Of a stretch of DNA of 64,000 bases, positions 1 to 6,955 are shown piece after piece. A program made the position numbers and the translations under genes. Source of the DNA: Clostridium frigoris. GTDB lineage: Bacteria; Bacillota; Clostridia; Clostridiales; Clostridiaceae. Position 1 is the first letter of the stretch. Every line of letters starts with the position of its first letter. The notes under the pieces are model-generated. The model did no database searches. It saw only the letters and a program-made list of their open reading frames with translations, and was not told the DNA's origin. Location: NCBI RefSeq assembly GCF_018861865.1, contig NZ_JAHLDV010000006.1:62001-126000 (forward strand). The letters run 5' to 3'.

Positions 1-450
1 ATTAGGTGAAAGATGCATAAATTCCAACTGTGTTTTAAATAAATTATTTTTGTTTTCATATTTAATCTGTATTACATTATAAAACTTTTGAGTTATTATG
101 CTTATATAATTTATATTAGCGTCTATATTTAGCACACTAGGAGGATTAATCATTTTTAAATTTAAATCATTAAATTGATATTGAACTGAATTATTCTTTA
201 ATATAATGCTCTCATTTATGAATTTTGCTTTATTAAATAAACCACTAAATTCATAGCATAACTTATTTAACAAGTTTTGCATTTCCTTTTGGTCTTTAGC
301 ATTTTCCAAACATTCTTCTTCAATATAATTATCCAATGAAGCGTCTATTATATTAATCGATGCATTTGCTTTGGAAAATTTTTCTTGCAATATTTTCTCA
401 ATAATTTCTTGAGTTTTCTGATTTTCTTTAAAAACCTCATTTGTATTCAT
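1..450 (-). CDS. Hypothetical protein, 3' part cut off by window edge
   Basis: An open frame of 150 codons runs from an ATG at 450 off the left edge of the window. The start is preceded by a GAGAAGGGG ribosome binding site about 7 bases upstream. The protein begins MNTNEVFKENQKTQEIIEK and is rich in Lys, Asn, Glu and Ile, with an amphipathic helical N-terminal half and no signal peptide or membrane segment. It lies just downstream of the flagellin gene but behind a terminator, so it may be a separate transcription unit. I do not recognise the family; a motility accessory role is only suggested by position. Confidence 0.6.
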   Translation of the reverse strand, partial: MNTNEVFKENQKTQEIIEKILQEKFSKANASINIIDASLDNYIEEECLENAKDQKEMQNLLNKLCYEFSGLFNKAKFINESIILKNNSVQYQFNDLNLKMINPPSVLNIDANINYISIITQKFYNVIQIKYENKNNLFKTQLEFMHLSPN

Positions 451-475
451 AATACGACCCCTTCTCTGAAATTAA

Positions 476-516
476 ATTATTAAAAGGAGCCAGAGTTTTC
501 ACCCTGACTCCTTTTC
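476..516 (-). terminator. Rho-independent terminator after flagellin gene A
   Basis: On the minus strand AAAAGGAGTCAG pairs with CTGGCTCCTTTT around a short loop (one G-T pair) and runs into a T-rich tract. It sits about 25 bases past the flagellin stop codon at 539 and before the next gene start at 450. Confidence 0.8.
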
Positions 517-538
517 ATTACTATTATAAATTCTTCAA

Positions 539-1771
539 TTATCTTAATAATGCAAGAACTTGTTGTGGTTGTTGATTAGCTTGAACAAGCATTGCTTGAG
601 CAGCCTGATTAAGAATATTATTCTTTGAGAATGTAGACATTTCTTTAGCCATATCCACGTCTCTAATTCTTGATTCAGCTGATGTTAAGTTTTCACTTGA
701 TGTTCCTAAGTTAGCAATTGTGTGGTCTAATCTGTTTGAGAAAGCACCAAGTTTTGCTCTTTCTCCTGATACTGTTGCTGTAGCATTATCAAGAACCTTA
801 ATAGCGGCTGAAGAACTTGCTGAAGTAGATAAATCTAGCGCATGCTCACCAATTGTTGAGACATCTGATAGATCATTAGCTGCTCCAGTAGCTACATATT
901 TAGCTCCATAGACTGCTGTATCTGTGCCTGCGGCTCCTGCTAATCCTAAAGCAGAAGAACGCATATCGGTAAAGCTAGCAGTAAATTGTTGGCCTTTATT
1001 TGCACCAATTTGGAATGTAAATGCTGATGATGCAGCTGTTTTGTCCACTCCAGCAGTAGTCGCAGCAACTGCACCTGCACCTGTAGCAGTTGGAAGAGTA
1101 GCTGAGAAATGTCCTGCTTTCTGTGTTAGTGTTAATACTGCAACAGCACCTGATGCAGTGTATTTTGAAGCTAATTCAGCAGTGTTACCAATTAAAGTTG
1201 CTAATGTAGTCGCATCTGCAAATTTACCATTTGTTCCATCACCGCCAACACCATAAGTTAAAGTCTTTCCATCAATCACAACATCAGCAGTAGTTACTGC
1301 TGAGACTGTGAATGTACCAGCGGAACCTGTTGTAGGTCCTGTTACAACTCCTGCAGTACCATCAAGCAAATTCTGAGTATTAAACTGAGTTGTATTTCCA
1401 ATTCTGCTTGTTTCTGAAGTCAATTGATTCATTTCTTTTTGTATTTGTGTTCTATCTTCAGTTGTATTAGTATCATTAGAACCTTGAACTGCAAGTTCTC
1501 TCATTCTTTGTAAAATTGATGTAGTTTCGTTTAATGCACCTTCACCAGTTCCAATCATGGATATACCATCTTGAGCATTAGCTGAAGCTTGGTCTAATCC
1601 TCTGATTTGTCCTCTCATTTTCTCGGAGATTGCAAGACCTGCTGCATCATCTCCTGCCTTGTTAATTCTAAGACCTGAAGAAAGTTTTTCCATTGATTTT
1701 GAAGCTGTTGCTGCGTTTATACCCATATTTCTAGTAGCGTTCATTGCACCTAAGTTGTGATTAATTATCAT
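539..1771 (-). CDS. fliC: Flagellin A
   Basis: Structural subunit of the flagellar filament, exported by the flagellar type III apparatus. The 410-residue protein has the conserved flagellin N-terminal D0/D1 region (MIINHNLGAMNATRNMG, then SSGLRINKAGDDAAGLAISE near residue 31) and the C-terminal D1/D0 region ending in QQPQQVLALLR. The middle, about residues 140-310, is a variable Ala/Thr/Gly/Ser-rich segment expected on the filament surface. The start has an AAGGAGGAATTTATT leader. It is the second of two tandem flagellin genes, and its first and last thirds are almost identical to the upstream copy. The leader carries a CsrA-type hairpin. Confidence 0.97.
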   Translation of the reverse strand: MIINHNLGAMNATRNMGINAATASKSMEKLSSGLRINKAGDDAAGLAISEKMRGQIRGLDQASANAQDGISMIGTGEGALNETTSILQRMRELAVQGSNDTNTTEDRTQIQKEMNQLTSETSRIGNTTQFNTQNLLDGTAGVVTGPTTGSAGTFTVSAVTTADVVIDGKTLTYGVGGDGTNGKFADATTLATLIGNTAELASKYTASGAVAVLTLTQKAGHFSATLPTATGAGAVAATTAGVDKTAASSAFTFQIGANKGQQFTASFTDMRSSALGLAGAAGTDTAVYGAKYVATGAANDLSDVSTIGEHALDLSTSASSSAAIKVLDNATATVSGERAKLGAFSNRLDHTIANLGTSSENLTSAESRIRDVDMAKEMSTFSKNNILNQAAQAMLVQANQQPQQVLALLR

Positions 1772-1779
1772 AATAAATT

Positions 1780-1813
1780 CCTCCTTGAAATTTTAGTAGG
1801 ACATCCTTGTCCT
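1780..1813 (-). promoter_or_regulatory. Candidate CsrA-binding leader of flagellin A
   Basis: On the minus strand AGGACAAGGATGTCCT (1798-1813) forms a 6-bp perfect stem with the loop AGGA. Its core ACAAGGATGT matches the CsrA SELEX consensus RUACARGGAUGU. About 12 bases downstream is the Shine-Dalgarno AAGGAGG (1780-1786), which offers a second GGA. This two-site layout resembles the hag leader of Bacillus subtilis, where CsrA blocks ribosome binding. That CsrA binds here is inference. Confidence 0.75.
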
Positions 1814-1845
1814 CTATTGGTTATTTACAGTTTATCTCCTTGAGC

Positions 1846-1871
1846 TTATCGCATATTAGATAAAGTTAACA
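1846..1871 (-). promoter_or_regulatory. Weak sigma-28-like -10 upstream of flagellin A
   Basis: The minus strand carries TGCGATAA (1845-1852), which contains the CGATAA core of a sigma-28 -10 element, about 75 bases upstream of the start codon. The -35 position does not read TAAA, so this is a weak candidate. The gene may also be read through from flagellin B, since no clear terminator separates the two. Confidence 0.2.
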
Positions 1872-1900
1872 GATATCTCAGCTTTCAATTAGTTTTTCAA

Positions 1901-3184
1901 TTATCTTAATAATGCAAGAACTTGTTGTGGTTGTTGATTAGCTTGAACAAGCATTGCTTGAGCAGCCTGATTAAGAATATTATTCTTTGAGAATGTAGAC
2001 ATTTCTTTAGCCATATCCACGTCTCTAATTCTTGATTCAGCTGATGTTAAGTTCTCGCTTGAAGTTCCTAAGTTAGCAATTGTGTGGTCTAATCTATTTG
2101 AGAAAGCACCAAGTTTTGCTCTTTCTCCTGATACTGTAGCTGTAGCTTCATCAAGAACCTTAATTGCTGCAGTAGACTTTGCTGATGTAGATAAATCAAG
2201 AGCATGTTCACCAGTTGTTGAAACATCTGATAAATCATTAGCTGTTCCAGTAGATACAAAAGTAGCTAAGGTAACATCACCATTAGCGCCAGTTGCATTA
2301 GTACCTGCTGCTCCTGCTAATCCTAAAGCAGAAGAACGCATATCGCTAAAACTTGCAGTAAATTGTTGGCCTTTATTTGCACCAATTTGGAATGTAAATG
2401 CTGAAGATGCTGCTGTAGTTGTAGCAAATCCTGCTACTGCTCCAACTGTACCAGTAGTAACTGCACCCGCACCTGTAATAGTTGGTGCAGTGGCTGATTC
2501 ATGACCTGCCTTTTGTGTTAATATTAAAGCTCCAGCAGGAGCTGTTGCAGTGTATTTTGCTCCTATTGTAACATCTGCAGCAATTGAAGCTAATAAACCG
2601 GCTTTAGTTTTAAACTTGCCATCTGTTCCATCATCAGGTGATGCTGCACTATAAGCGAAAGTCTTTCCATCAATAACAACATCAGTAATACCTATAGCTG
2701 CTGCTGTGGTAACCCCAGCTACTGCTGGTGGTGCAGCTACTGCTGCGGCTGCTGTTACTGTTCCTGCTGAACCATCAAGTAAATTCTGAGTATTGAACTG
2801 AGTAGTATTACCAATTCTACTTGTTTCTGATGTCAACTGATTCATTTCTTTTTGTATTTGTGTTCTATCTTCTGTTGTATTAGTATCATTAGAACCTTGA
2901 ACTGCAAGTTCTCTCATTCTTTGTAAGATTGAAGTAGTTTCGTTTAATGCGCCTTCTCCAGTTCCTATCATTGAAATACCATCTTGAGCATTAGCTGAAG
3001 CTTGATCTAATCCTCTGATTTGTCCTCTCATTTTTTCAGAGATTGCAAGACCTGCTGCATCGTCTCCAGCCTTGTTAATTCTAAGACCTGATGAAAGTTT
3101 TTCCATTGATTTTGAAGCTGTTGAAGCGTTTATCCCCATATTTCTTGTAGCGTTCATTGCACCCATGTTGTGATTGATTATCAT
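1901..3184 (-). CDS. fliC: Flagellin B
   Basis: Second filament subunit, 427 residues, upstream of flagellin A in the direction of transcription. N-terminal D0/D1 (MIINHNMGAMNATRNMG) and C-terminal D1/D0 (NLGTSSENLTSAESRIRDVD to QQVLALLR) are nearly identical to flagellin A. The central Ala/Thr/Gly-rich region, about residues 138-325, differs in length and sequence. The ribosome binding site is AAGGAGGAATTTATT. At the DNA level the last 150 or so bases match those of flagellin A. Its long upstream region carries two sigma-28-like boxes and a CsrA-type hairpin, suggesting that this copy is the first gene of the filament transcript. Confidence 0.97.
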   Translation of the reverse strand: MIINHNMGAMNATRNMGINASTASKSMEKLSSGLRINKAGDDAAGLAISEKMRGQIRGLDQASANAQDGISMIGTGEGALNETTSILQRMRELAVQGSNDTNTTEDRTQIQKEMNQLTSETSRIGNTTQFNTQNLLDGSAGTVTAAAAVAAPPAVAGVTTAAAIGITDVVIDGKTFAYSAASPDDGTDGKFKTKAGLLASIAADVTIGAKYTATAPAGALILTQKAGHESATAPTITGAGAVTTGTVGAVAGFATTTAASSAFTFQIGANKGQQFTASFSDMRSSALGLAGAAGTNATGANGDVTLATFVSTGTANDLSDVSTTGEHALDLSTSAKSTAAIKVLDEATATVSGERAKLGAFSNRLDHTIANLGTSSENLTSAESRIRDVDMAKEMSTFSKNNILNQAAQAMLVQANQQPQQVLALLR

Positions 3185-3192
3185 AATAAATT

Positions 3193-3226
3193 CCTCCTTG
3201 AATTTTTAGTAGGACATCCTTGTCCT
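3193..3226 (-). promoter_or_regulatory. Candidate CsrA-binding leader of flagellin B
   Basis: The same AGGACAAGGATGTCCT hairpin (3211-3226) and AAGGAGG Shine-Dalgarno (3193-3199) as in the flagellin A leader, with nearly identical spacing. The roughly 60 bases before the start codon are conserved between the two genes, although the DNA further upstream is unrelated, which points to selection on this leader. Confidence 0.75.
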
Positions 3227-3246
3227 CTATTGGTTATTTATAGTTA

Positions 3247-3261
3247 AGCTCGTAGCGAGCT
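3247..3261. repeat. Small perfect palindrome in flagellin B leader
   Basis: AGCTCG-TAG-CGAGCT, a 6-bp perfect stem with a 3-base loop, lies about 60 bases upstream of the flagellin B start. It is absent from the flagellin A leader. It could fold in the 5' untranslated RNA; no function can be assigned. Confidence 0.5.
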
Positions 3262-3291
3262 ATACTAACTAATTTGTTGAATTTTTACCTT

Positions 3292-3409
3292 TTAGTTTGT
3301 CATTTTGTTGCTCCTATGTTGAATTTCATCATCTTGCGATATCAAGGCTTTCAGAGCATTGTAAACATCAAGTTGATTTTCAACAGTTAGGCAACCTTCT
3401 AACCTCCAT
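3292..3409 (-). other. Coding-like open stretch in flagellin leader
   Basis: Between FliT and flagellin B, one minus-strand frame stays open for about 38 codons and reads in part ENQLDVYNALKALISQDDEI, which looks protein-like, but it has no start codon in frame. An ATG at 3409 is in another frame and stops after 9 codons; removing one G after it would join the two frames. Near the end, TAGGAGCAACAAAATG gives a strong ribosome binding site followed by a 3-codon frame (M-T-N-stop). It may be a decayed small gene or a leader peptide. Confidence 0.3.
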
Positions 3410-3437
3410 TATTTAATTTCCTATTTGCTTTTGTTGC

Positions 3438-3500
3438 TTCTAATATATACTTCGTTACTATTAATACTAACTTTACACCTTTTTTAAAATATATTTTAAA
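3438..3500. repeat. Direct repeat copy 1 upstream of flagellin B
   Basis: About 63 bases starting TTCTAATATATACTTCGTT are repeated 119 bases further on at 3557-3619 with a few substitutions and small gaps. The repeat contains the candidate sigma-28 boxes listed separately. Confidence 0.75.
3449..3475 (-). promoter_or_regulatory. Candidate sigma-28 promoter 1 for flagellin B
   Basis: The minus strand reads TAAAGTT, with TAAA at 3472-3475, then exactly 15 bases, then AACGAAGT (3449-3456), against the consensus TAAA-N15-GCCGATAA. The -35 is perfect and the spacing is right, but the -10 keeps only the CGA core. The same arrangement is kept in the second repeat copy. Confidence 0.4.
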
Positions 3501-3556
3501 AGAATGTTCTCTGTTTCTTCTTGCTATCATTTTGTTACTTTTATCTGTATTTCTAA

Positions 3557-3619
3557 TTCTAATATATACTTCGTTGCTATTATTAATAACTTTATACTTT
3601 TTTAAAAATATATTTTAAT
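3557..3619. repeat. Direct repeat copy 2 upstream of flagellin B
   Basis: Second copy of the repeat at 3438-3500, beginning with the same TTCTAATATATACTTCGTT. The copies differ by scattered substitutions and small insertions. It ends close to the FliT stop codon at 3636. Confidence 0.75.
3568..3594 (-). promoter_or_regulatory. Candidate sigma-28 promoter 2 for flagellin B
   Basis: TAAAGTT, with TAAA at 3591-3594, then 15 bases, then AACGAAGT (3568-3575) on the minus strand: the same box pair as in repeat copy 1. Use of both would give flagellin B leaders of about 260 and 380 bases. Confidence 0.4.
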
Positions 3620-3635
3620 ATATTTTTACTCTATC

Positions 3636-3971
3636 TTAAATTTTCTTACTTAAAAAAACAGCTTTAGATGGGATTTTGTTATAACCCATCATTCCTGTCT
3701 GTCTTTTTTTGTTTTTTTTCATTTTATCTAATAAATCCCCTTTCTTAACTTTCATTCTAGATGCTAAATCCTTCTCTAAATTTTCTATTCCATACTGTAA
3801 ATATAACTTTTTCAGTTCTTCTTTAGAATAATTAATTTTATTCATATCATCTATAATTAGTTGCCTCTTTTGAAAAATCTCATCTAGTTTCTCAAATTCC
3901 TCTACTTTAACCATTTCAACAATAGTCAAAGTGATATTTTTATATTTTATAAGATTTTCTTCTAAGTCCAA
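3636..3971 (-). CDS. fliT: FliT-like flagellar export chaperone
   Basis: Small charged protein of 111 residues encoded directly after fliD. The length, helical Lys/Glu-rich composition without Cys, and position between fliD and the flagellins fit the FliT family, which binds the FliD cap protein before export. The first 75 residues are predicted helical; the tail from about residue 80 is very basic (KKNKKRQTGMMGYNK). There is no signal peptide or membrane segment. The assignment rests mainly on context and size, since FliT sequences are poorly conserved; it might also be an unrelated local chaperone. Confidence 0.65.
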   Translation of the reverse strand: MDLEENLIKYKNITLTIVEMVKVEEFEKLDEIFQKRQLIIDDMNKINYSKEELKKLYLQYGIENLEKDLASRMKVKKGDLLDKMKKNKKRQTGMMGYNKIPSKAVFLSKKI

Positions 3972-4005
3972 TTTATCACCTGCTTTATATTAAATAATAA
4001 TTTAC

Positions 4006-4044
4006 AATTAGCAGTTTGCGTTTTTTTATTGTAAACTACTAATT
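4006..4044 (-). other. Hairpin between fliD and fliT
   Basis: AATTAGCAGTTT (4006-4017) and AAACTACTAATT (4033-4044) pair over 12 positions with one mismatch around a 15-base loop, in the short gap between fliD and fliT. No T-tract follows on the minus strand, so an RNA processing or stability element is likelier than a terminator. Confidence 0.45.
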
Positions 4045-4048
4045 ACAT

Positions 4049-6160
4049 TTATGATGAACTTGTTCCGAGCATAGAGCTAAGTGCACTTTGTTGCGAATTT
4101 AAAGCATTCATTGCCTTTTCTAATGCTGTAAATTTAGCATAATACCTTGTTGAAGCAGCATCAAGTTGAGCTTGAAATTTACTAACACTTAAAGTCTTAT
4201 TATATACTTGATCAGGTAGTGTATTTTTACCAGCAGTACCTGAAGTACTGTAATCATATTGTTTATTTACAAATATATTCATAGATCCTGATAAAGTATA
4301 AGTACCATCTTTTCCAAGTCCTGGTGATGCAACATAATCTCTTATTATGCTATCCATTCTAGTAAATATACCATCTTCCTTATACTTCTTTGAACCTATA
4401 TATGCGTCGGTAGAAGTTAAAGTACTACTTGAACTCCCAATAAATAATTTTTTAAAATCTTCCATGTTATTTTCAATAGCATCCTTTAATTTTGCTTCAT
4501 CTGAAATTACAAGCTTACCACCATCTGTGGTATCTGTTGAGGTTTGTATACCTACAGCATCAGTACCATAAGCACCAAAGTTTAAAGCAGCCTTTCCAGT
4601 ACTGGCATCCGTACTATCATAACTACTATATACAGGTGAATAAAGAGTTCCCCTAAGTTGAGTTAATAAACTACTTAAATAATCGTCTTTCTTAAGTATT
4701 CCTACCTTTGCTTTAGTTTCCCATGTTGTAATTTGAGTTTCACTCATACTTGTTTTTTGTGCATCAGTTAATGGAGAATAGTTTTTATCTTTTGTTTCTG
4801 TTAATTTTTTATTAATTGTTGATATTATGGTATTATAATCTTCAATAAAACTTTTAATATTAGTTACAACTGTATCTGAATTTGATGTTACAGTTACATT
4901 TGAAGTGTCAGTACCTGAATTTGCTCCTACTAGATTATAGGTAACACCATTTACTGTGAATTTATTAGAGCTTTGAGTTGTTGTTACGGCTGATTGTCCT
5001 GGAGCAGTAATAGATACTAGAGCATCTGTTCCTAATTTTGTTATTGTATTTGTAGTTACACCATCTGCAGTTGTTAAAACTGATCCAGATAAGCCAAGTT
5101 TTGTTATTATACTATTAGGTAAATCCGTTGTAGCTTTTGTCTCTGTTATTTTAAAACCTGAGGCAGAGCCGTATTCTTTTGATTGAAATAATATTTTTCC
5201 AGTTGTGTCATCTATGCTCATTGTAACTGCTCCACCAGTTGCACTATTAACTTTATCCATTAAATCCTTAATTGTCGATGTACTAGTTGCAGATATAGTT
5301 ACAGGTTTTGTATTCGTAGCTGTATCATATGATAGCGAGAAGCTAGTATCCGTTGTAATTCCCAAATCAGATAATTTAGAAGTCGATGATATTCCACTAT
5401 TAATAGTGCAGTCTTTTACATCCGTTATAGCATTGTCAGTATCAACCAATTTAATTGTATCTGTATTTGAAGAAGCTTTTGTAAACTTAATATATTCATT
5501 AGTACCTTCTTTATTCACCTCTTTAACATATGATGCAGTGATTTTGCCATTTAAACTTGATCCTGCAATTTTACTATTTATCGCAGTTACTATATCTTGT
5601 GGTGTACCTGAACTTAAATCTGGCATAGCCAAGGCAACTGATGTTGTAACTCCTGGTGTTGTAACTCCTAATGTAGTTACACTAGCCGTCGTTACACTAA
5701 ATGTTAAATTATTAGCAGTCCAGTTTGAAGCTGATACAGCTATCATTGAGTTTTGTGACTTGCCCACTATTTTAGCTTGTTCTGCTAACTTACTTACATT
5801 CACCTTATATGTTCCAGCCGTAGCCGCTGACCCTGAGGTTGCTGTAACAACAGATGCCCCATCACTTGCAGCAGTATTAATATTCATAGAGCTTCCAGAC
5901 ATCATATATTTACTTGAAAGCGGATCAAAATAATCTTGCAATCCTTTTATACCTGTAATAATTCCTTTATATGCATCCTGCTGCCACGCCAATGTTTGCT
6001 TTGCCTGGTTAGCCTTATCTATCTTTGTTTGATAATTTGATACCATAGATTTAACCACTGCATCTGTGTCAATACCAGATGCCATACCTGATATCCTTAA
6101 TAAATTAGAACTTGATGTAGTACTGGTAGTTGAACTAGTACTTGGATAAATACTTGACAT
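4049..6160 (-). CDS. fliD: Flagellar filament cap protein FliD
   Basis: FliD (HAP2) caps the growing filament and assists flagellin folding. At 703 residues it is on the long side for the family, owing to an expanded Thr/Ser-rich middle. The N-terminal region has the FliD signature around residues 20-60 (LLRISGMASGIDTDAVVKSM), preceded by a Ser/Thr-rich leader. The C-terminal region (about 620-700) is the coiled-coil FliD_C part containing FQAQLDAASTRYYAKFTAL. The start follows GGGGTGATAGTATATG. It sits between fliS and fliT, the usual order in Firmicutes. Confidence 0.95.
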   Translation of the reverse strand: MSSIYPSTSSTTSTTSSSNLLRISGMASGIDTDAVVKSMVSNYQTKIDKANQAKQTLAWQQDAYKGIITGIKGLQDYFDPLSSKYMMSGSSMNINTAASDGASVVTATSGSAATAGTYKVNVSKLAEQAKIVGKSQNSMIAVSASNWTANNLTFSVTTASVTTLGVTTPGVTTSVALAMPDLSSGTPQDIVTAINSKIAGSSLNGKITASYVKEVNKEGTNEYIKFTKASSNTDTIKLVDTDNAITDVKDCTINSGISSTSKLSDLGITTDTSFSLSYDTATNTKPVTISATSTSTIKDLMDKVNSATGGAVTMSIDDTTGKILFQSKEYGSASGFKITETKATTDLPNSIITKLGLSGSVLTTADGVTTNTITKLGTDALVSITAPGQSAVTTTQSSNKFTVNGVTYNLVGANSGTDTSNVTVTSNSDTVVTNIKSFIEDYNTIISTINKKLTETKDKNYSPLTDAQKTSMSETQITTWETKAKVGILKKDDYLSSLLTQLRGTLYSPVYSSYDSTDASTGKAALNFGAYGTDAVGIQTSTDTTDGGKLVISDEAKLKDAIENNMEDFKKLFIGSSSSTLTSTDAYIGSKKYKEDGIFTRMDSIIRDYVASPGLGKDGTYTLSGSMNIFVNKQYDYSTSGTAGKNTLPDQVYNKTLSVSKFQAQLDAASTRYYAKFTALEKAMNALNSQQSALSSMLGTSSS

Positions 6161-6206
6161 ATACTATCACCCCTTTTAATTTTCATTGGAAGTCCAATTA
6201 ACAATT

Positions 6207-6602
6207 CTACTTGCCTGCTTTAGATTTTTTATAAGCTTCATTCCACGTATCACGAACATCCTCAATAAGAGGAATAATTTCATTCATGGTTGCTTCACTT
6301 TTTTTAATATTGGCATCCAAAAGTCTGCGTGTTATAAAATCATAAACCTTCATTAAACTTTCTGCCCATTCTCCACCTTTTGCCACGTCCAAGGTTGACA
6401 TTAACTCATAAAATATATTTTGAGTTTTTACAATGTTTTCATGAGCTTTATTAATATCTTTGTCTATTATTGCTTGTCTTCCTATTTTCGAGAATTTTGC
6501 AGCCCCATCTACTAACATCAAAAGTAATTGATCCTTTGATGCGAAATTTACGCTATTGCTTTTATAAGTATTAAATGCATTACCATAAGCGTTTGTTGCC
6601 AT
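6207..6602 (-). CDS. fliS: Flagellin export chaperone FliS
   Basis: FliS binds the C-terminal end of flagellin in the cytoplasm, prevents premature polymerisation, and in Bacillus takes part in the FliW balance. The 131-residue protein has the FliS start (ATNAYGNAFNTYKSN, with the family's conserved Tyr), the central helix region DQLLLMLVDGAAKFSKIGRQ, and the C-terminal region VRDTWNEAYKKS. The ribosome binding site is AAGGAAT next to the ATG. Start and length match the family. Confidence 0.95.
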   Translation of the reverse strand: MATNAYGNAFNTYKSNSVNFASKDQLLLMLVDGAAKFSKIGRQAIIDKDINKAHENIVKTQNIFYELMSTLDVAKGGEWAESLMKVYDFITRRLLDANIKKSEATMNEIIPLIEDVRDTWNEAYKKSKAGK

Positions 6603-6614
6603 ATTCCTTCACCC

Positions 6615-6905
6615 CTATTTTTTGGTATCTATAAAATTCCCAATAATCTTTTGCTCTTTTTCTAAAGTTTCTTTAAAAACCTGTACGTCATATTGTGCAT
6701 TTTTGTATGCCCCTACAGTTATTTTATGCTTTTTCTTATATTTTGAAATCTTGCCCTTAAATTCTTCATATGTCTCAGAATTATTTTTAGGGTTTCTATC
6801 CTTATTTACTGATATCTCACCTTTTCTATGCACTATACCTGATTTCGTTGTATCTTTAACTCTTTGTCTTATTTCAACATCTATTTTGTTTAATTTAAAC
6901 TCCAT
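6615..6905 (-). CDS. Unknown small basic protein in flagellar operon
   Basis: A 96-residue, strongly basic, soluble protein with a good GGGAGGAACATT ribosome binding site, 12 bases upstream of fliS and 50 downstream of the csrA-flaG frame. It has no signal peptide, membrane segment or Cys. The N-terminal half is Lys/Arg/Asn-rich and probably disordered; the C-terminal half (from about residue 55) looks helical and contains KKHKITVGAYKNAQYDVQVF. I do not recognise it. Tight operon position suggests a co-translated flagellar accessory or chaperone function. Confidence 0.8.
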   Translation of the reverse strand: MEFKLNKIDVEIRQRVKDTTKSGIVHRKGEISVNKDRNPKNNSETYEEFKGKISKYKKKHKITVGAYKNAQYDVQVFKETLEKEQKIIGNFIDTKK

Positions 6906-6955
6906 AATGTTCCTCCCAACTTTATTCGAGTGGGTAATTATTTTCTACATTTAAG

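Noticed and set aside
720-1256. Plus-strand frames opposite the flagellin gene
   Set aside because: Shadow frames of low-complexity Ala/Thr codons; the minus strand encodes an unmistakable flagellin.
3438-3619. CRISPR-like array upstream of flagellin B
   Set aside because: Only two imperfect AT-rich copies of about 63 bases; no short regular repeats or spacers, and no cas genes in the window.
5205-5933. Long plus-strand open frame opposite fliD
   Set aside because: It is antisense to a clear fliD gene, has repetitive hydrophobic composition from reading Thr/Ser codons backwards, and has no ribosome binding site.
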